A DNA stretch of 64,000 bases from contig CAZLDI010000009.1 of assembly GCA_964558415.1 (NCBI GenBank), forward strand, positions 1 to 64,000. The letters run 5' to 3'. The stretch is from CAZLDI01 sp964558415. GTDB lineage: Bacteria > Chloroflexota > Dehalococcoidia > SM23-28-2 > RBG-16-64-32. The notes under the pieces were generated by a model. It made no database searches. It saw only the letters and a list, made by a program, of their open reading frames with translations, and was not told where the DNA came from. How positions within the stretch are numbered: position 1 is the first letter of the stretch; each line of letters opens with the position of its first letter. Below are positions 40,739 to 50,730 of the stretch, piece by piece. Both the position numbers and the translations under genes were made by a program.

Positions 40739-41338
40739 ATGAACCCACGCACTCAAGCGATAGTCGACGAGATGGCCGCTCACCGAACGCGGTTCGAGGC
40801 GTTCTGCCGCTCCCTGAACGAAGATGAACTCAATTCTCAGGTCCCGGATTCGCCGTGGACCGTGCGCGACTACATCGCCCACCTGGGGACGATCGAGTCG
40901 CTGATCTCCCCCTGGTTCGCGATGATGGCGGGAGTCAGCGGGATCCCGGCGCCGGAGCTCCCGCCCCGGCAGCCGTTCGATCTGGACGACTGGAACCAGG
41001 AGATCGTATCGAGACGTCCTGATGGCGGCGTAGAGGAGCTGCTCGCGGAGGCCGCGCGCAACAGGGCGAACTATCTGCGTGTTCTCGACGCGATGACGGA
41101 CGCGCACCTCGAGATGAAGGTGCCTTTCGGCGGCGACCGTAAGGTGATCGACCTGCCGCCCGTGCCGGTACCCGTCGCGGAGGTGCTGCGGGCGATTGCG
41201 CTACACGACCCGACCCACGTCGCGAACGACGTGCTGCGGGCGCTGCCGACCCGCGCAAACGATCCGGCGGTGCGCGAGTGGCTGGCCGCCGTTGACCTGG
41301 ACAGCGTGGCTCAGGAGATTCGCGACCGGCGGGCATAA
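40739..41338 (+). CDS. DinB/maleylpyruvate isomerase N-terminal-like protein
   Basis: 199 residues. Helical bundle with the mycothiol-dependent/TIGR03083-like start RFEAFCRSLNEDELNSQVPDSPWTVRDYIAHLGTIE (His about 48) and ALHDPTHVANDVLRAL near the end, giving the usual three-His metal site. Possibly a thiol-dependent transferase. Convergent with the alpha-2-macroglobulin gene. Confidence 0.78.
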   Translation: MNPRTQAIVDEMAAHRTRFEAFCRSLNEDELNSQVPDSPWTVRDYIAHLGTIESLISPWFAMMAGVSGIPAPELPPRQPFDLDDWNQEIVSRRPDGGVEELLAEAARNRANYLRVLDAMTDAHLEMKVPFGGDRKVIDLPPVPVPVAEVLRAIALHDPTHVANDVLRALPTRANDPAVREWLAAVDLDSVAQEIRDRRA

Positions 41339-41353
41339 GGGCCTTACGCGCCC

Positions 41354-44300
41354 CTACCGGACGGTCACATCCTCACCTAGGGTCTCGCCGCGTAGCTGGG
41401 GGTTGTAGTAGGAGTACGCCTGAGAGGCTGCGCCCGTGGCGCGCACGGGGTACTGCGCCAGTACGTCGAACGACAGGTGGAGGCTCTCGCCGGGCGCCAT
41501 ATCCTCGATGTAGAGGATCACCTTGCGTCCCGCTACGTCGTAGCGCTTCACCTTCGGGTCGGTATCGACGAGGCGCTGGAGCGACTCGCTGATGGGCGCG
41601 AAGCCGGTAGGCACCGCGATGTCCAGCACTACCATGCCGGCCTTCATCGGCTCCGGCGGGTTGAAGGTCACGTCCACGTCCATGCGCACGATGTCGTTCA
41701 CGCTCACGTTCGCGGTGTCGTAGTCCACGGCAATGTCGAACGTGTTCTGCTCTTGCTCGGCCTGAGGCAGGTTGTAACGAGACACGGCCTGGAACACTGC
41801 CTGCCCGCGGCCTTGAGTCTCGATCTGGACTGGCACGCCTGCGGGCACTTCAACGATCTGCATCACGTCAAAGTTGGCGCTATTCACCTTCAGCTCCTTC
41901 GTTGTGGCTCCGGCGCGCACAGTGACCGTCAGGTCCACGTCTGATGAGGCGGAGGCCGCGAACTCACTCATCGCCTGCAGCGCGACCACTGTATCCTGCG
42001 TCGAGCCGAAGCCGCCGTAGGAGTTGCGGTGGGCGGCGAGCCATTTCGCCGCCTTGCCGGCGTTGAGCTTGTCATCGTGCTGCACGAGCGCGAGTGTCGC
42101 GTAGCCGGTGGCCTCGATGCCAGTGCTGACCGGGAACGGCGAGAACGGCGAGAATTCGCGGCCTTCCAGCGGCACGGGCGCAGCGTCGCTGCCCCAGTGC
42201 AGGCCGTCCTCGTCCTCCTTGGCCGCGAGCATCAGCGCGTCGTAGGCTGCTCCGGCACTCGGGCTGTCCGCCAGCTCGAGGGCGTACGTCACGAGAGCGA
42301 GCGCATAGCCATCTTCGATCGAGGCAAGACGCCCTTCCACGTAATCAATCGCCCGCGCGGCGGAGTCATTCAGCCCCGCCTCAATCAACGCGATGGCTGT
42401 GTACGCAGTGAGAGCATCGCGGCCCTGAACGCCGCCCAGCAGCTCGTCGTGATGAACGAAACCGACATCCTGGAAGGAGCCGTCAGCGTTCTGGAGGCTC
42501 ACCAGGAACGCTCCGGCGCGCGCCAGCACCGCCTCATCTACGTAGACCAGGTCCTTGGCCTGGGCGAACGTCTTGAGGACGAAGGCGGTGAGGAAGAGGC
42601 TTCCTTCCGGGTCCGAGTCCCCGAAGGCGGAGAAGGAACCGTCCGAGCGCTGGTACGTTAGCTCTCGCTGGTAGCCCGTGATGAGCAACGTCTCAGCCTT
42701 GGCCTGGATCTCCGGCTTCGCCTGGTTGGTCGCCTTCAGGTAATCGAGAATGTAGACGTCAGGCGCGAACATGATCATGTTCTGCTCGCCGCAGCCGAAC
42801 GGCATGGCGAGCAGCTGGCCGAGACCCTCGATCGTCTGCGCCAGAAGGCTACCCGTGACGGCGACGTAAGCGCGCGCGGAGTCGGGAACGATATTCGCCG
42901 GCAGCGGCAGATCGATGGTCTTCGACGAGCCCGCGTTCAAAACGCCGTTCTCGACGCCCTCGCGGCCGACGCCCTCCGGCTCCACGATCATGCTCTTGAT
43001 CACGGCGTCCGCCGCTTCGCTGCTGCGTGCGGTGATCTTCACGAGCTGCGTGCCGATGGCGGTCGGCTTGATCTTGAACTCCACGCCGCCGGTGTCGTTG
43101 GCAGCGACGCGGACGGTCTTCGAGGCGCTGTCGAGCAGATCGAACCAGTCCGCGTCCTCGATTTCGATGGTGAACTCTTGCTCGCTGTCCTGATAGTTGT
43201 AGAGCGAGACCTTCAGGGGGAACTCTTCGCCGCGGATCGCGGAGTACGGCAGGTCAGCCTGCAGGAAGAACGGCTGGAAGACGCGATGCGATGCTTCCGC
43301 GATGCCGAGTCCCTTGTCCGGCGAGATCGCGACCGCGCGCAGGTCCCACGTCGTGATCGAATCGGGTGATGTGACGGGCAGAGTCCCGGAGCCATCGGCG
43401 CCGGTCATAACTTCCTCCCAGATCCAGGTCTCAGGGAAGAATTGCCGCACGCGCTGGACTTCGGCCAGACTACCTGTCTTGACCTGTCCGAACGGCGCGT
43501 TGGTGCTGGCCGGACGGCCCTCATTGGCAGCAGGCGCTGCCGCGTCTTCGTTCGCCATCCCCGCCAGTTGGAGCCCGTCGAACTCGCCGCGGAAGAATTG
43601 TTGGAGCTCTTTGCCCTTCGGGACGCGCTTGTCGGTAAGCACGAGTAAGCCGGCGTCCTCGAACGTCTCGCGCGCGCCGGGGATCACGACGGGGCCCGGC
43701 AGGAACTCCGCCTCGTGAAGCTCCGCCTGAGGCTGCTGGTAGAGGCGCTCGATCTCGGCGAACACCTGCGCCAGGTTCAGGCGGTTTTCCGCGAGGATGT
43801 ATACGGACCGGTCGACCGCGACGAGGCCCACCTTCGCGGGGCCCTCGGTCTGCACGTCAACGCTGATCTCGTCGCCGGGCTGCGACTCGTCCTCGCTGAA
43901 CGAGGCCGATACTTTGTGCGGGTATTCCCCCTGTACGTCGAACGGGATGAAGTCCGCCGCCACCTCGCTCGTCGGCAGGATCTGGTACACCAGCAGCCGG
44001 GCAGACGGCGCCATGCCGGGCGTCACGCGGAATGAGATGTCACGCGAGTCCGAGACGGCGGTGAAGACGACGCGGTCTGGCGACACGACCTCGTAGTAGA
44101 AGTTGCGTGCCTCAGAGGTCGATGAGACGCTGAAGTGCGCCCTCGAACCCACCTTGAGCTCCAGCGGATCGCTCTGCTCCACGTGAATGAAGTTGCCGGA
44201 CGGGGAGTAGCCGGCGTTCACCTGCTTGAACGCGTAGGCGTCGCCGGATGTGGCGGTCGCGTTCATGCTGACCGCGCCCTCCGGCGGGTTCAGGCTGACC

Positions 44301-45484
44301 AGCGCCGTGCCGCGCTGCGTCTCGACCTCGCGCTGGACGCGGCTGACCTCAGCGAAGTTGTCGTCCGTGAAGTAGACATCCAGCGTGACGTTCGATTCCA
44401 CCGGCTCCCCGTCCGGGGTCTCCGAGACGAGGAGCAGGTTGAACGGGAGGCCGGGCTTGAATACGGGGTTCTCGGCGATGATCTGGATGTTGACAGGTGC
44501 AGCGGCTACGGTGATCAGTTCCGTTGTCTTCTCTTCGTAGCCGGTGTTGCGCTCCACGACCGTCAGGTCGAGTTGCACATTGCCCAGTCCCCCCGCTTCC
44601 GGGACACCCGCGACGTAACCCGCGGCCTGGAGCTGGAAGTCCGCCTCGCCGTTGGAGACTGTGGTCGAGAACGTCGCGAACTCCTCCCAGATGCCGACGT
44701 AGCGCCGTGCGGATATCTTGAGCTCTCCGTTGACGGGTTTGCCGAAGCTGTAGGTCGCGCTGACGTGCCCGCTGATCTCTTCGTCCACAAGGAACCACTT
44801 CTTCGGGAACTCCACGGCCACCTCGTACTTCGGCAGCACGTACTCTTCCACTCGCACGTCGAGGTCTGTCGACGTGTCGCCGGCGCGCGCGGTGATCTTC
44901 CAGACGCCGAGGTTCGGCTCGGTTGAAAGGGGCAGCTCCAGTTTCGCCATGCCGAATTCATCTGTCGTCACGTCCTGCTTGAAAACCTTGATGCCCTTGG
45001 CGTCCTGCACTTCGATCGTGGCGGCGCCCGACACGGGCTTGAGCTCTGAATTCAAGGCGACCACCCGCATCAGAATCGTCTGCCCGGGCTTGTAGATCGG
45101 CTTGTCCGTCTCGACGAAGAGGAGCGATCCCGCTTGCACCTGCACCTTCGCCTGCTCCTTGAAGCCGGGGCCCTCAACGATGATGTCGTACTCACCCTTC
45201 TCCACAGACGGCAGATCGATCTCGACTGAACCCTTGCCGCGAACGAACGCTGAACTCTCCGCGACCGTCTCGCCGCCCTGGCGTAGAGCGACGGAAACGT
45301 TGCCGTTGGCCAGCTTCCTGCCGTCGAACAACGAGAGCGAAACGGTCTCCGTCTCCCCTGCCCGCAGCACACGGGGCACGAGGGCGACGTAGCCGTCCAC
45401 GTGATCGGGCGCGCCGTCGCCCCCACAAGCGACGGCGAGCAAGATGAAACCAACGAATGGTATTAGTAGTTGCGGACGCTTCAT
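41354..45484 (-). CDS. Alpha-2-macroglobulin family lipoprotein with GCGEQ thioester
   Basis: 1376 residues. Lipobox LAVAC anchors it to the membrane (Cys about 20). MG domains fill residues about 30-580 (including KPIYKPGQTILMRVVALN), then a bait-like region about 580-700, and the A2M domain with ETWIWEEV and ITTWDLRAVAISPDKGLGI. The thioester PFGCGEQNM is near residue 893, followed by the alpha-helical TED and a receptor-binding-like C-terminus. This is the metazoan TEP/A2M order; most bacterial A2Ms have CLEQ and a PbpC neighbour, absent here. It would trap proteases at the cell surface. Confidence 0.92.
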   Translation of the reverse strand: MKRPQLLIPFVGFILLAVACGGDGAPDHVDGYVALVPRVLRAGETETVSLSLFDGRKLANGNVSVALRQGGETVAESSAFVRGKGSVEIDLPSVEKGEYDIIVEGPGFKEQAKVQVQAGSLLFVETDKPIYKPGQTILMRVVALNSELKPVSGAATIEVQDAKGIKVFKQDVTTDEFGMAKLELPLSTEPNLGVWKITARAGDTSTDLDVRVEEYVLPKYEVAVEFPKKWFLVDEEISGHVSATYSFGKPVNGELKISARRYVGIWEEFATFSTTVSNGEADFQLQAAGYVAGVPEAGGLGNVQLDLTVVERNTGYEEKTTELITVAAAPVNIQIIAENPVFKPGLPFNLLLVSETPDGEPVESNVTLDVYFTDDNFAEVSRVQREVETQRGTALVSLNPPEGAVSMNATATSGDAYAFKQVNAGYSPSGNFIHVEQSDPLELKVGSRAHFSVSSTSEARNFYYEVVSPDRVVFTAVSDSRDISFRVTPGMAPSARLLVYQILPTSEVAADFIPFDVQGEYPHKVSASFSEDESQPGDEISVDVQTEGPAKVGLVAVDRSVYILAENRLNLAQVFAEIERLYQQPQAELHEAEFLPGPVVIPGARETFEDAGLLVLTDKRVPKGKELQQFFRGEFDGLQLAGMANEDAAAPAANEGRPASTNAPFGQVKTGSLAEVQRVRQFFPETWIWEEVMTGADGSGTLPVTSPDSITTWDLRAVAISPDKGLGIAEASHRVFQPFFLQADLPYSAIRGEEFPLKVSLYNYQDSEQEFTIEIEDADWFDLLDSASKTVRVAANDTGGVEFKIKPTAIGTQLVKITARSSEAADAVIKSMIVEPEGVGREGVENGVLNAGSSKTIDLPLPANIVPDSARAYVAVTGSLLAQTIEGLGQLLAMPFGCGEQNMIMFAPDVYILDYLKATNQAKPEIQAKAETLLITGYQRELTYQRSDGSFSAFGDSDPEGSLFLTAFVLKTFAQAKDLVYVDEAVLARAGAFLVSLQNADGSFQDVGFVHHDELLGGVQGRDALTAYTAIALIEAGLNDSAARAIDYVEGRLASIEDGYALALVTYALELADSPSAGAAYDALMLAAKEDEDGLHWGSDAAPVPLEGREFSPFSPFPVSTGIEATGYATLALVQHDDKLNAGKAAKWLAAHRNSYGGFGSTQDTVVALQAMSEFAASASSDVDLTVTVRAGATTKELKVNSANFDVMQIVEVPAGVPVQIETQGRGQAVFQAVSRYNLPQAEQEQNTFDIAVDYDTANVSVNDIVRMDVDVTFNPPEPMKAGMVVLDIAVPTGFAPISESLQRLVDTDPKVKRYDVAGRKVILYIEDMAPGESLHLSFDVLAQYPVRATGAASQAYSYYNPQLRGETLGEDVTVR

Positions 45485-45570
45485 GGCTGGTTGCCCTCCT
45501 GCTTATCTGACGGAGGGCATGGGGGAAAGGTTCCCGGGCGATGGGCGGGGAGAGAAGCGTCGCGGGGCGG

Positions 45571-46725
45571 CTAGGAAGCGGGGGCGCCGATAGAGCCGGA
45601 AAGCACCGCTTCCCGCTTGCGGTGGATGGAGTCCATGCCCTTCAGGTAGGAGTCCACGAACAACTGCACGCCCTGGGACTGGAGATCGTCCGTGACCGCG
45701 CGGAAGTCGATCCCGGCCGCCTCGATGCGACGGATGGCCTCGAACGCGCCGTCCGGGTCGCGCTCCAGCGTGGGCGCAACAATGCCGTGATCGCGGAAGG
45801 CGTCCACGGTCGCCTGCGGGAGGGTGTTGACGGTCTGCGGCCCGATGAGCTGTTCGACGTAGACGACGTCGCGGTAGGCGGGGTTCTTCGTGCTGGTGCT
45901 GGCCCAGAGACAGCGTTGCGGACGCGCACCCGCCGCGGCCAGGTTCTCCCACTGTGGTCCCGCGAACAGCGCCTTGAACTTCGCGTAAGCGATCTTCGCG
46001 TTGGCGACGGCCGCTGTCCCCAGCAGCGACGCGAGGCGCTCACGCTCCGCTGCGCCGCTCGCCGCCTCGATCTTCTGCTGGAGGCGCTCGTCTGTCAGGG
46101 TGTCCACGCGCGAGACGAAGAAGCTCGCCACTGAGGCGATGCGGTCGATCGGCTGACCGGCGTCCAGCCGCCTCTGGAGCGCCTGCATGTACGTCCGCGC
46201 GACCTGCTCGTAGCTCTCGACTCCGAAGAGGAGGGTGATGTTGACGTTGATACCATCGCTGAGGCACTGCTCCACCGCCGGTAGCCCTTCAGGCGTACCG
46301 GGGATCTTGATCATGACGTTTGGCCGTCCTACGTCGCGAGCGAGGCGGCGAGCGGCAGCGATGGTGCCGGCAGTGTCGTACGCCAGCTCCGGGGATACCT
46401 CAATCGAGGCGTAGCCGTCGGCGCCGTTGCTGCGCTCGTAGACGGGCAGGAAGACGTCAGCGCACTGCTGGATGTCCGCGATCGTGAGGGCGTCGTAGAT
46501 GGCCGGCAGGTCCGCTCCCGCGTCTACAAGCTGCTTCAGATGAGCGTCGTAATAATCGCCGCTTGCCACCGCTTTTTCGAAGATCGACGGGTTAGAAGTG
46601 CCGCCCGAAACGCCGTCCTCATCCACAAGCCGCTGAAGCATGCCCGTCGGGATCAGCGAGCGGTTCAGATTGTCGTACCAGACGCTCTGGCCGAACTTCG
46701 CGAGTTCGCGCAGCGGGTTCGTCAT
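45571..46725 (-). CDS. tal: Transaldolase
   Basis: 384 residues from the ATG at 46725 (GGAGG upstream); the frame to 46923 overlaps rpiB. Transfers dihydroxyacetone units between sedoheptulose-7-phosphate and glyceraldehyde-3-phosphate. The Schiff-base Lys is in NVMIKIPGT (about residue 138), with TSNPSIFEKA near the start and SFFVSRVD in the middle. The length matches the longer actinobacterial/cyanobacterial transaldolases. Adjacent to rpiB, another pentose phosphate enzyme. Confidence 0.95.
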   Translation of the reverse strand: MTNPLRELAKFGQSVWYDNLNRSLIPTGMLQRLVDEDGVSGGTSNPSIFEKAVASGDYYDAHLKQLVDAGADLPAIYDALTIADIQQCADVFLPVYERSNGADGYASIEVSPELAYDTAGTIAAARRLARDVGRPNVMIKIPGTPEGLPAVEQCLSDGINVNITLLFGVESYEQVARTYMQALQRRLDAGQPIDRIASVASFFVSRVDTLTDERLQQKIEAASGAAERERLASLLGTAAVANAKIAYAKFKALFAGPQWENLAAAGARPQRCLWASTSTKNPAYRDVVYVEQLIGPQTVNTLPQATVDAFRDHGIVAPTLERDPDGAFEAIRRIEAAGIDFRAVTDDLQSQGVQLFVDSYLKGMDSIHRKREAVLSGSIGAPAS

Positions 46726-46777
46726 CAGCGGCTCCTCCGCACTAATTCTATCAGGCGCGGCGTCCAGGAGGACGAGC

Positions 46778-47227
46778 TCAGCCGGGGCGTTGTTCGAGCG
46801 CGCGCACCTTCTCCAGCCGGCGTCGGTAGCGTTCCTCATCCCGGAATCGCGCGCCGAGGAAAGCATCCACCACTTCCACCGCCAGTTCCTCGCCGATAAC
46901 ACGTGAGCCGAGGCAGGCGACATTCATGTCGTCGTGCTCCACGCCCTGGCGCGCGGAGTACGTGTCGTGGCACAGACCCGCGCGGATGCCCGTCAGCTTG
47001 TTCGCGGCGATGACGGCGCCGACGCCGCTGCCGCAGACGATGATCCCCCGCTCGGCGCGCGACTCTTGAATCGCCTGCCCTACGGCCTGGGCGATGTCGG
47101 GGTAGTCTACCGAATCGGGCCCGTGCGTGCCCACGTCCAGCAGTTCGTGGCCAAGCGACTTGAGGCGCAGGGCGAGAGCGTCCTTCAACCCGTACCCACG
47201 GTGGTCAGCGCCGACTACGATGCGCAT
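46778..47227 (-). CDS. rpiB: Ribose-5-phosphate isomerase B
   Basis: 149 residues. Interconverts ribose-5-phosphate and ribulose-5-phosphate. Motifs: VVGADHRGYGLKDAL, VDYPDIAQAVG, the anion loop CGSGVG (Cys about 66) and NVACLGSRVIG. Normal length. Probably in one operon with transaldolase, 52 bp downstream. Confidence 0.95.
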   Translation of the reverse strand: MRIVVGADHRGYGLKDALALRLKSLGHELLDVGTHGPDSVDYPDIAQAVGQAIQESRAERGIIVCGSGVGAVIAANKLTGIRAGLCHDTYSARQGVEHDDMNVACLGSRVIGEELAVEVVDAFLGARFRDEERYRRRLEKVRALEQRPG

Positions 47228-47257
47228 TGCGAGCCTATGCTAGCACGGCCGCTTCAA

Positions 47258-50200
47258 CTACGGATGGCGAGCGGAAGAACGGGCCGGCGCCGCCAGAAGC
47301 GCATCAATGGCGTCCGCATCTGGCTGGCGGCCCATGTCAGCGTAGAGGCTGCGCGCCTCCTGGAGCAGGGGTTGAGCGGCGGCCGCATCACCGTTGTTGA
47401 GGCGCGCCTCGCCGTGCAGGCGCAGGGCCAGCGCCAGCTCCGTGCGATACTCACACTCGCGCAGGCACTGCTCGGACTCCGCGAACTCTTCTTCGGCTGC
47501 CGCATCGTCGGGAGGCTCGGAGGCTGCGTAGACGAGCGCCATCGAGAGGTGTGCCTCGCCTTCGCCCGCACGGTCCTCAAACCGCTGCAGCATCGCCAGG
47601 CCCACTTTTGCGTCTTGCTGTGCCTCAGCCAGCTGGCCGGCTCCCAGGTAGGCGCGGGCGCGGCGGGGTAAGACCTGTGCCGAGGCCCGATCGGCGCCGC
47701 CAAGCATCTCGAGCGCTTCGCTCAGGACTTCGATCGCCTGCCCGAACCGGGCGGTCGCGACAAGCGCCTCCCCCAGACGCGTCCGGATGCCCGCCGAGAG
47801 GCGCCTGATTCCTGCCTGTTCCGCGTAGGCTACGCCTTCTCCGATCACGCCAGTCGCCGGCCCGGGCTGCCCCCGCGCCAGAAGATATGACCCTTCCATA
47901 AATCGCAGAAATGCCTGAGCGACCGGTGTCTCTTGCTGGCCGACTATGGCACGGACCTGTGACAGCAGGCGTTCCATATCGGCGAACTCCCCCAGGTAGT
48001 TAAGGGAGAATGCCTGCCTGATTATCAGGCCGAAAGTGTACGGGACCGCTACCAAATTTGAGGTGAGCTGTGGCAGGCTATCTATATCTGGTCTCTTGAG
48101 AAGCTCCCTGGATTTCGTCAGGGCTTGACGGAACTCCCCCCGGAAGAAATGGGCCACGCCTTCGGCGTAGCCCGCGTGCCAGGCAACCTCCGCGTCAGGA
48201 AGGCGACCGGTCAGCGCCCGGACTTTGTCGGCGCAGTCGAGGGCGCCTTGAGGTCCCTTCACGAGAGCTTGTATCGTGGCCCGCGAGCTGTAGGACACTG
48301 CCAGCTCAGTGAGAGCGCCGAGGGCGATCGCCACCTCGGTCAGTTCTTCATCGATCTCCGCGAGCTCTGCTTCCCAGCCATCCTCTACCAGGACGAGCAC
48401 GGTGGAGACCAGCTGAGCCATGGTGGCCATGCGGCGGCGCTCGCGCTCGTCGCTGGGGGGCAGGTCTCGGCCGCGGGCGCGAGCGTTTGCCAGGAGTCCT
48501 TTCGCCTCGCCCCAGGCGCCCAGGCGCCCGGCGCGGACGCCGGCCAGGTGCAGATAGTGGACGGCCTTCTCCTCATCGTTGCTCTGCGCGAAGTGGTGGG
48601 CGAGCGCTCCCACGAACTCATCGAGCCGGGCCGGATAGAGGCTCTCGATCGCCTCTCCCACGCGCCCGTGGAGCTCGCGACGCCGCTCGGCCAGCAGGCC
48701 CTGGGTGGCGACCTCCTGGGTGAGGGCGTGCTTGAACGTGTACTCTACCTCCGGGTAGATGGCCTGCTCGTAGATGAACTCGGCGTCCTTGAGGGCGTCC
48801 AGCGACGCTGCCAGCGCCTCCGGCGCCAGATCGCTGACCCGCTCCAGCAGCGAGTGCGCGAAGTCCTTGCCGATCACGGCGGCGGTCTGCAGCGTGCGTT
48901 TGGCGTCCGGTGTCAGCGTGTCGATGCGCCCCGCCAGCACACCTTGTACGGTGGGCGGCAGCTCCAGGCGGCTGATATCGCCTACGGGCTGATACGCCCC
49001 CGCTGCGCCAACCAAAGCCCCTCGGTCAACGAGGCTGCGCACCAGCTCTTCGCTGAAGAAGGGATTGCCGCCCGCCCGCCGTAGGAGCATTGCTCGGAGG
49101 TCCTTCAAGGCAGTATCAGCGCCGAGGAGCGCAGAGAGTAATTCGGCTGCACTCTCCTCAGGCAGAGGGTCCAGACGCAGAAGGCTAAAGTAGGTACGCG
49201 CGGTCCAGGGAGGACTGAACTCGGGGCGGAAGTTGGTCACGAGTAAGAGCCGTGACGTGGGCAGCCCCTCGACCAGTGAGCTGATGAGGCCCAGCGTGTC
49301 GTCGTCTACCCAGTGCATGTCCTCGAAGATGAGGATGACCGGCTGTCGCACACTCTCCCGGAAGAAGAGGCGTTTCACGGCTTCCGTGCGCAGACGGCGC
49401 CGGTGCTCGGCGTCTTCGGCGGCAGTCTGGTCATCCCCCTCGGTGAGCAGGTCGAGGAAGCGCGGTACTGTATCGCGCAGGGTTTCGTCGAGCGCCAGGA
49501 GACGGCCGATCACCTTCTCGCGGACGTGCTCCGGGCCATCGTCGTCATCGATGCGGAAGTAACCGCGCAAAAGGTCGATCAGTGGTAGGTAAGCTGTTGC
49601 CCTGCCGAAGGAGACCGAAGAGCCCTCAAGAATGAGGCAGCCGGCGGTGCGGTCCAGACCCTTGAACTCCAGGAAGAGGCGGGACTTGCCGACGCCCGGG
49701 TCGCCGACGGCCCCCACGACCTGCCCCTGCCCCCGCTTCGCCAGCTCCAGCGTGCTCTTCAGGTGCTCCATCTCGTGCGAGCGGCCGACAAACGGCGTAA
49801 GACCGCGCCGGGCCCCGGCCTGCAGCCGCGTCCGCACTTCGGAGGGGCCGAGCAGCTCGTAAGCCTCCACCGGCTGGCTGCTTCCCTTCACCGCGATCGG
49901 CCCGAGGGGCGACCAGCGGAAGTAGTCCTCAGTGAGGTCGTGGGTAGCGCCGGTGACGAGGATGGAGTCCGGCTTGGCGAGCGCCTCCATGCGCGCGGCG
50001 AGCCCCAGCGCGTGGCCGACTGCCGAGTAGTCCAGCCGCAGGTCGCTGCCGATCGAGCGCACGACGACCTCTCCCGAGTTGACGCCGACGCGCGCCTGGA
50101 CGACGGCGCCCTGCTCCCGCCGCACCCCCTCTCCGTAGCGGGCGATGGAGTCGCGCATGGCCAGCGCGGCATAAAGGGCGCGGCGCGGGGCGTCCTCGTG

Positions 50201-50629
50201 AGCGATCGGCGCGCCGAAGAGGGCGACGATGCCGTCGCCAAGGACGTGGTTGACTGTGCCTTCGTAGCGGTGGACCGCGTCCATCATCAACTGGACGGCC
50301 GGGTCCATCAGCCGCCGCGCCTCTTCCGGGTCGAGCGCCTCCAGCATGTCCATGGAGCCGCGCAGGTCGGCGAAGAGGGCTGTCACCTGCTTGCGCTCCC
50401 CTTCGAGGGAGGCCCGCGAGGCCAGGATCTTGGACGCGAGGTGAGACGGCGTGAAGCTCACCGGCGCTCGTTCGTCCGCCTGGAGGGGCGCGCCGCAGTT
50501 GCGGCAGAACTTAGACGCCGCGCCCGCGGGCGACCCGCACGACGGGCAGGCGCGCTCCAGCCGAGCGCCGCACTCCTCGCAGAACGCAGCACTCTCGGCA
50601 GCCTGGGCCTGGCAGCGGGCACAGTTCAT
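47258..50629 (-). CDS. Zinc-ribbon adenylate/guanylate cyclase with AAA ATPase and TPR domains
   Basis: 1123 residues. Two CxxC zinc ribbons (1-52: CARCQ, CEECG, CPSCG, CRNCG), a class III cyclase domain (about 82-260; metal-binding Asp in LFADLRGS and GDGIVALFG), then a STAND-like ATPase with Walker A VGDPGVGKSRL (about 310-320) and a TPR-like C-terminal half. Common architecture in Chloroflexota and Actinobacteria. It may make cAMP or act as a sensor; no partner is nearby. Confidence 0.9.
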   Translation of the reverse strand: MNCARCQAQAAESAAFCEECGARLERACPSCGSPAGAASKFCRNCGAPLQADERAPVSFTPSHLASKILASRASLEGERKQVTALFADLRGSMDMLEALDPEEARRLMDPAVQLMMDAVHRYEGTVNHVLGDGIVALFGAPIAHEDAPRRALYAALAMRDSIARYGEGVRREQGAVVQARVGVNSGEVVVRSIGSDLRLDYSAVGHALGLAARMEALAKPDSILVTGATHDLTEDYFRWSPLGPIAVKGSSQPVEAYELLGPSEVRTRLQAGARRGLTPFVGRSHEMEHLKSTLELAKRGQGQVVGAVGDPGVGKSRLFLEFKGLDRTAGCLILEGSSVSFGRATAYLPLIDLLRGYFRIDDDDGPEHVREKVIGRLLALDETLRDTVPRFLDLLTEGDDQTAAEDAEHRRRLRTEAVKRLFFRESVRQPVILIFEDMHWVDDDTLGLISSLVEGLPTSRLLLVTNFRPEFSPPWTARTYFSLLRLDPLPEESAAELLSALLGADTALKDLRAMLLRRAGGNPFFSEELVRSLVDRGALVGAAGAYQPVGDISRLELPPTVQGVLAGRIDTLTPDAKRTLQTAAVIGKDFAHSLLERVSDLAPEALAASLDALKDAEFIYEQAIYPEVEYTFKHALTQEVATQGLLAERRRELHGRVGEAIESLYPARLDEFVGALAHHFAQSNDEEKAVHYLHLAGVRAGRLGAWGEAKGLLANARARGRDLPPSDERERRRMATMAQLVSTVLVLVEDGWEAELAEIDEELTEVAIALGALTELAVSYSSRATIQALVKGPQGALDCADKVRALTGRLPDAEVAWHAGYAEGVAHFFRGEFRQALTKSRELLKRPDIDSLPQLTSNLVAVPYTFGLIIRQAFSLNYLGEFADMERLLSQVRAIVGQQETPVAQAFLRFMEGSYLLARGQPGPATGVIGEGVAYAEQAGIRRLSAGIRTRLGEALVATARFGQAIEVLSEALEMLGGADRASAQVLPRRARAYLGAGQLAEAQQDAKVGLAMLQRFEDRAGEGEAHLSMALVYAASEPPDDAAAEEEFAESEQCLRECEYRTELALALRLHGEARLNNGDAAAAQPLLQEARSLYADMGRQPDADAIDALLAAPARSSARHP

Positions 50630-50730
50630 GTGAGCGGCCTCCTATCACCGCGCGCGAATCGAAGCCGGGTAGGGCGGAATTCAAGCCCGCCCCCAGGCTG
50701 TTGTATGTCTAAGGCCTCGCCGGGCTGTCT

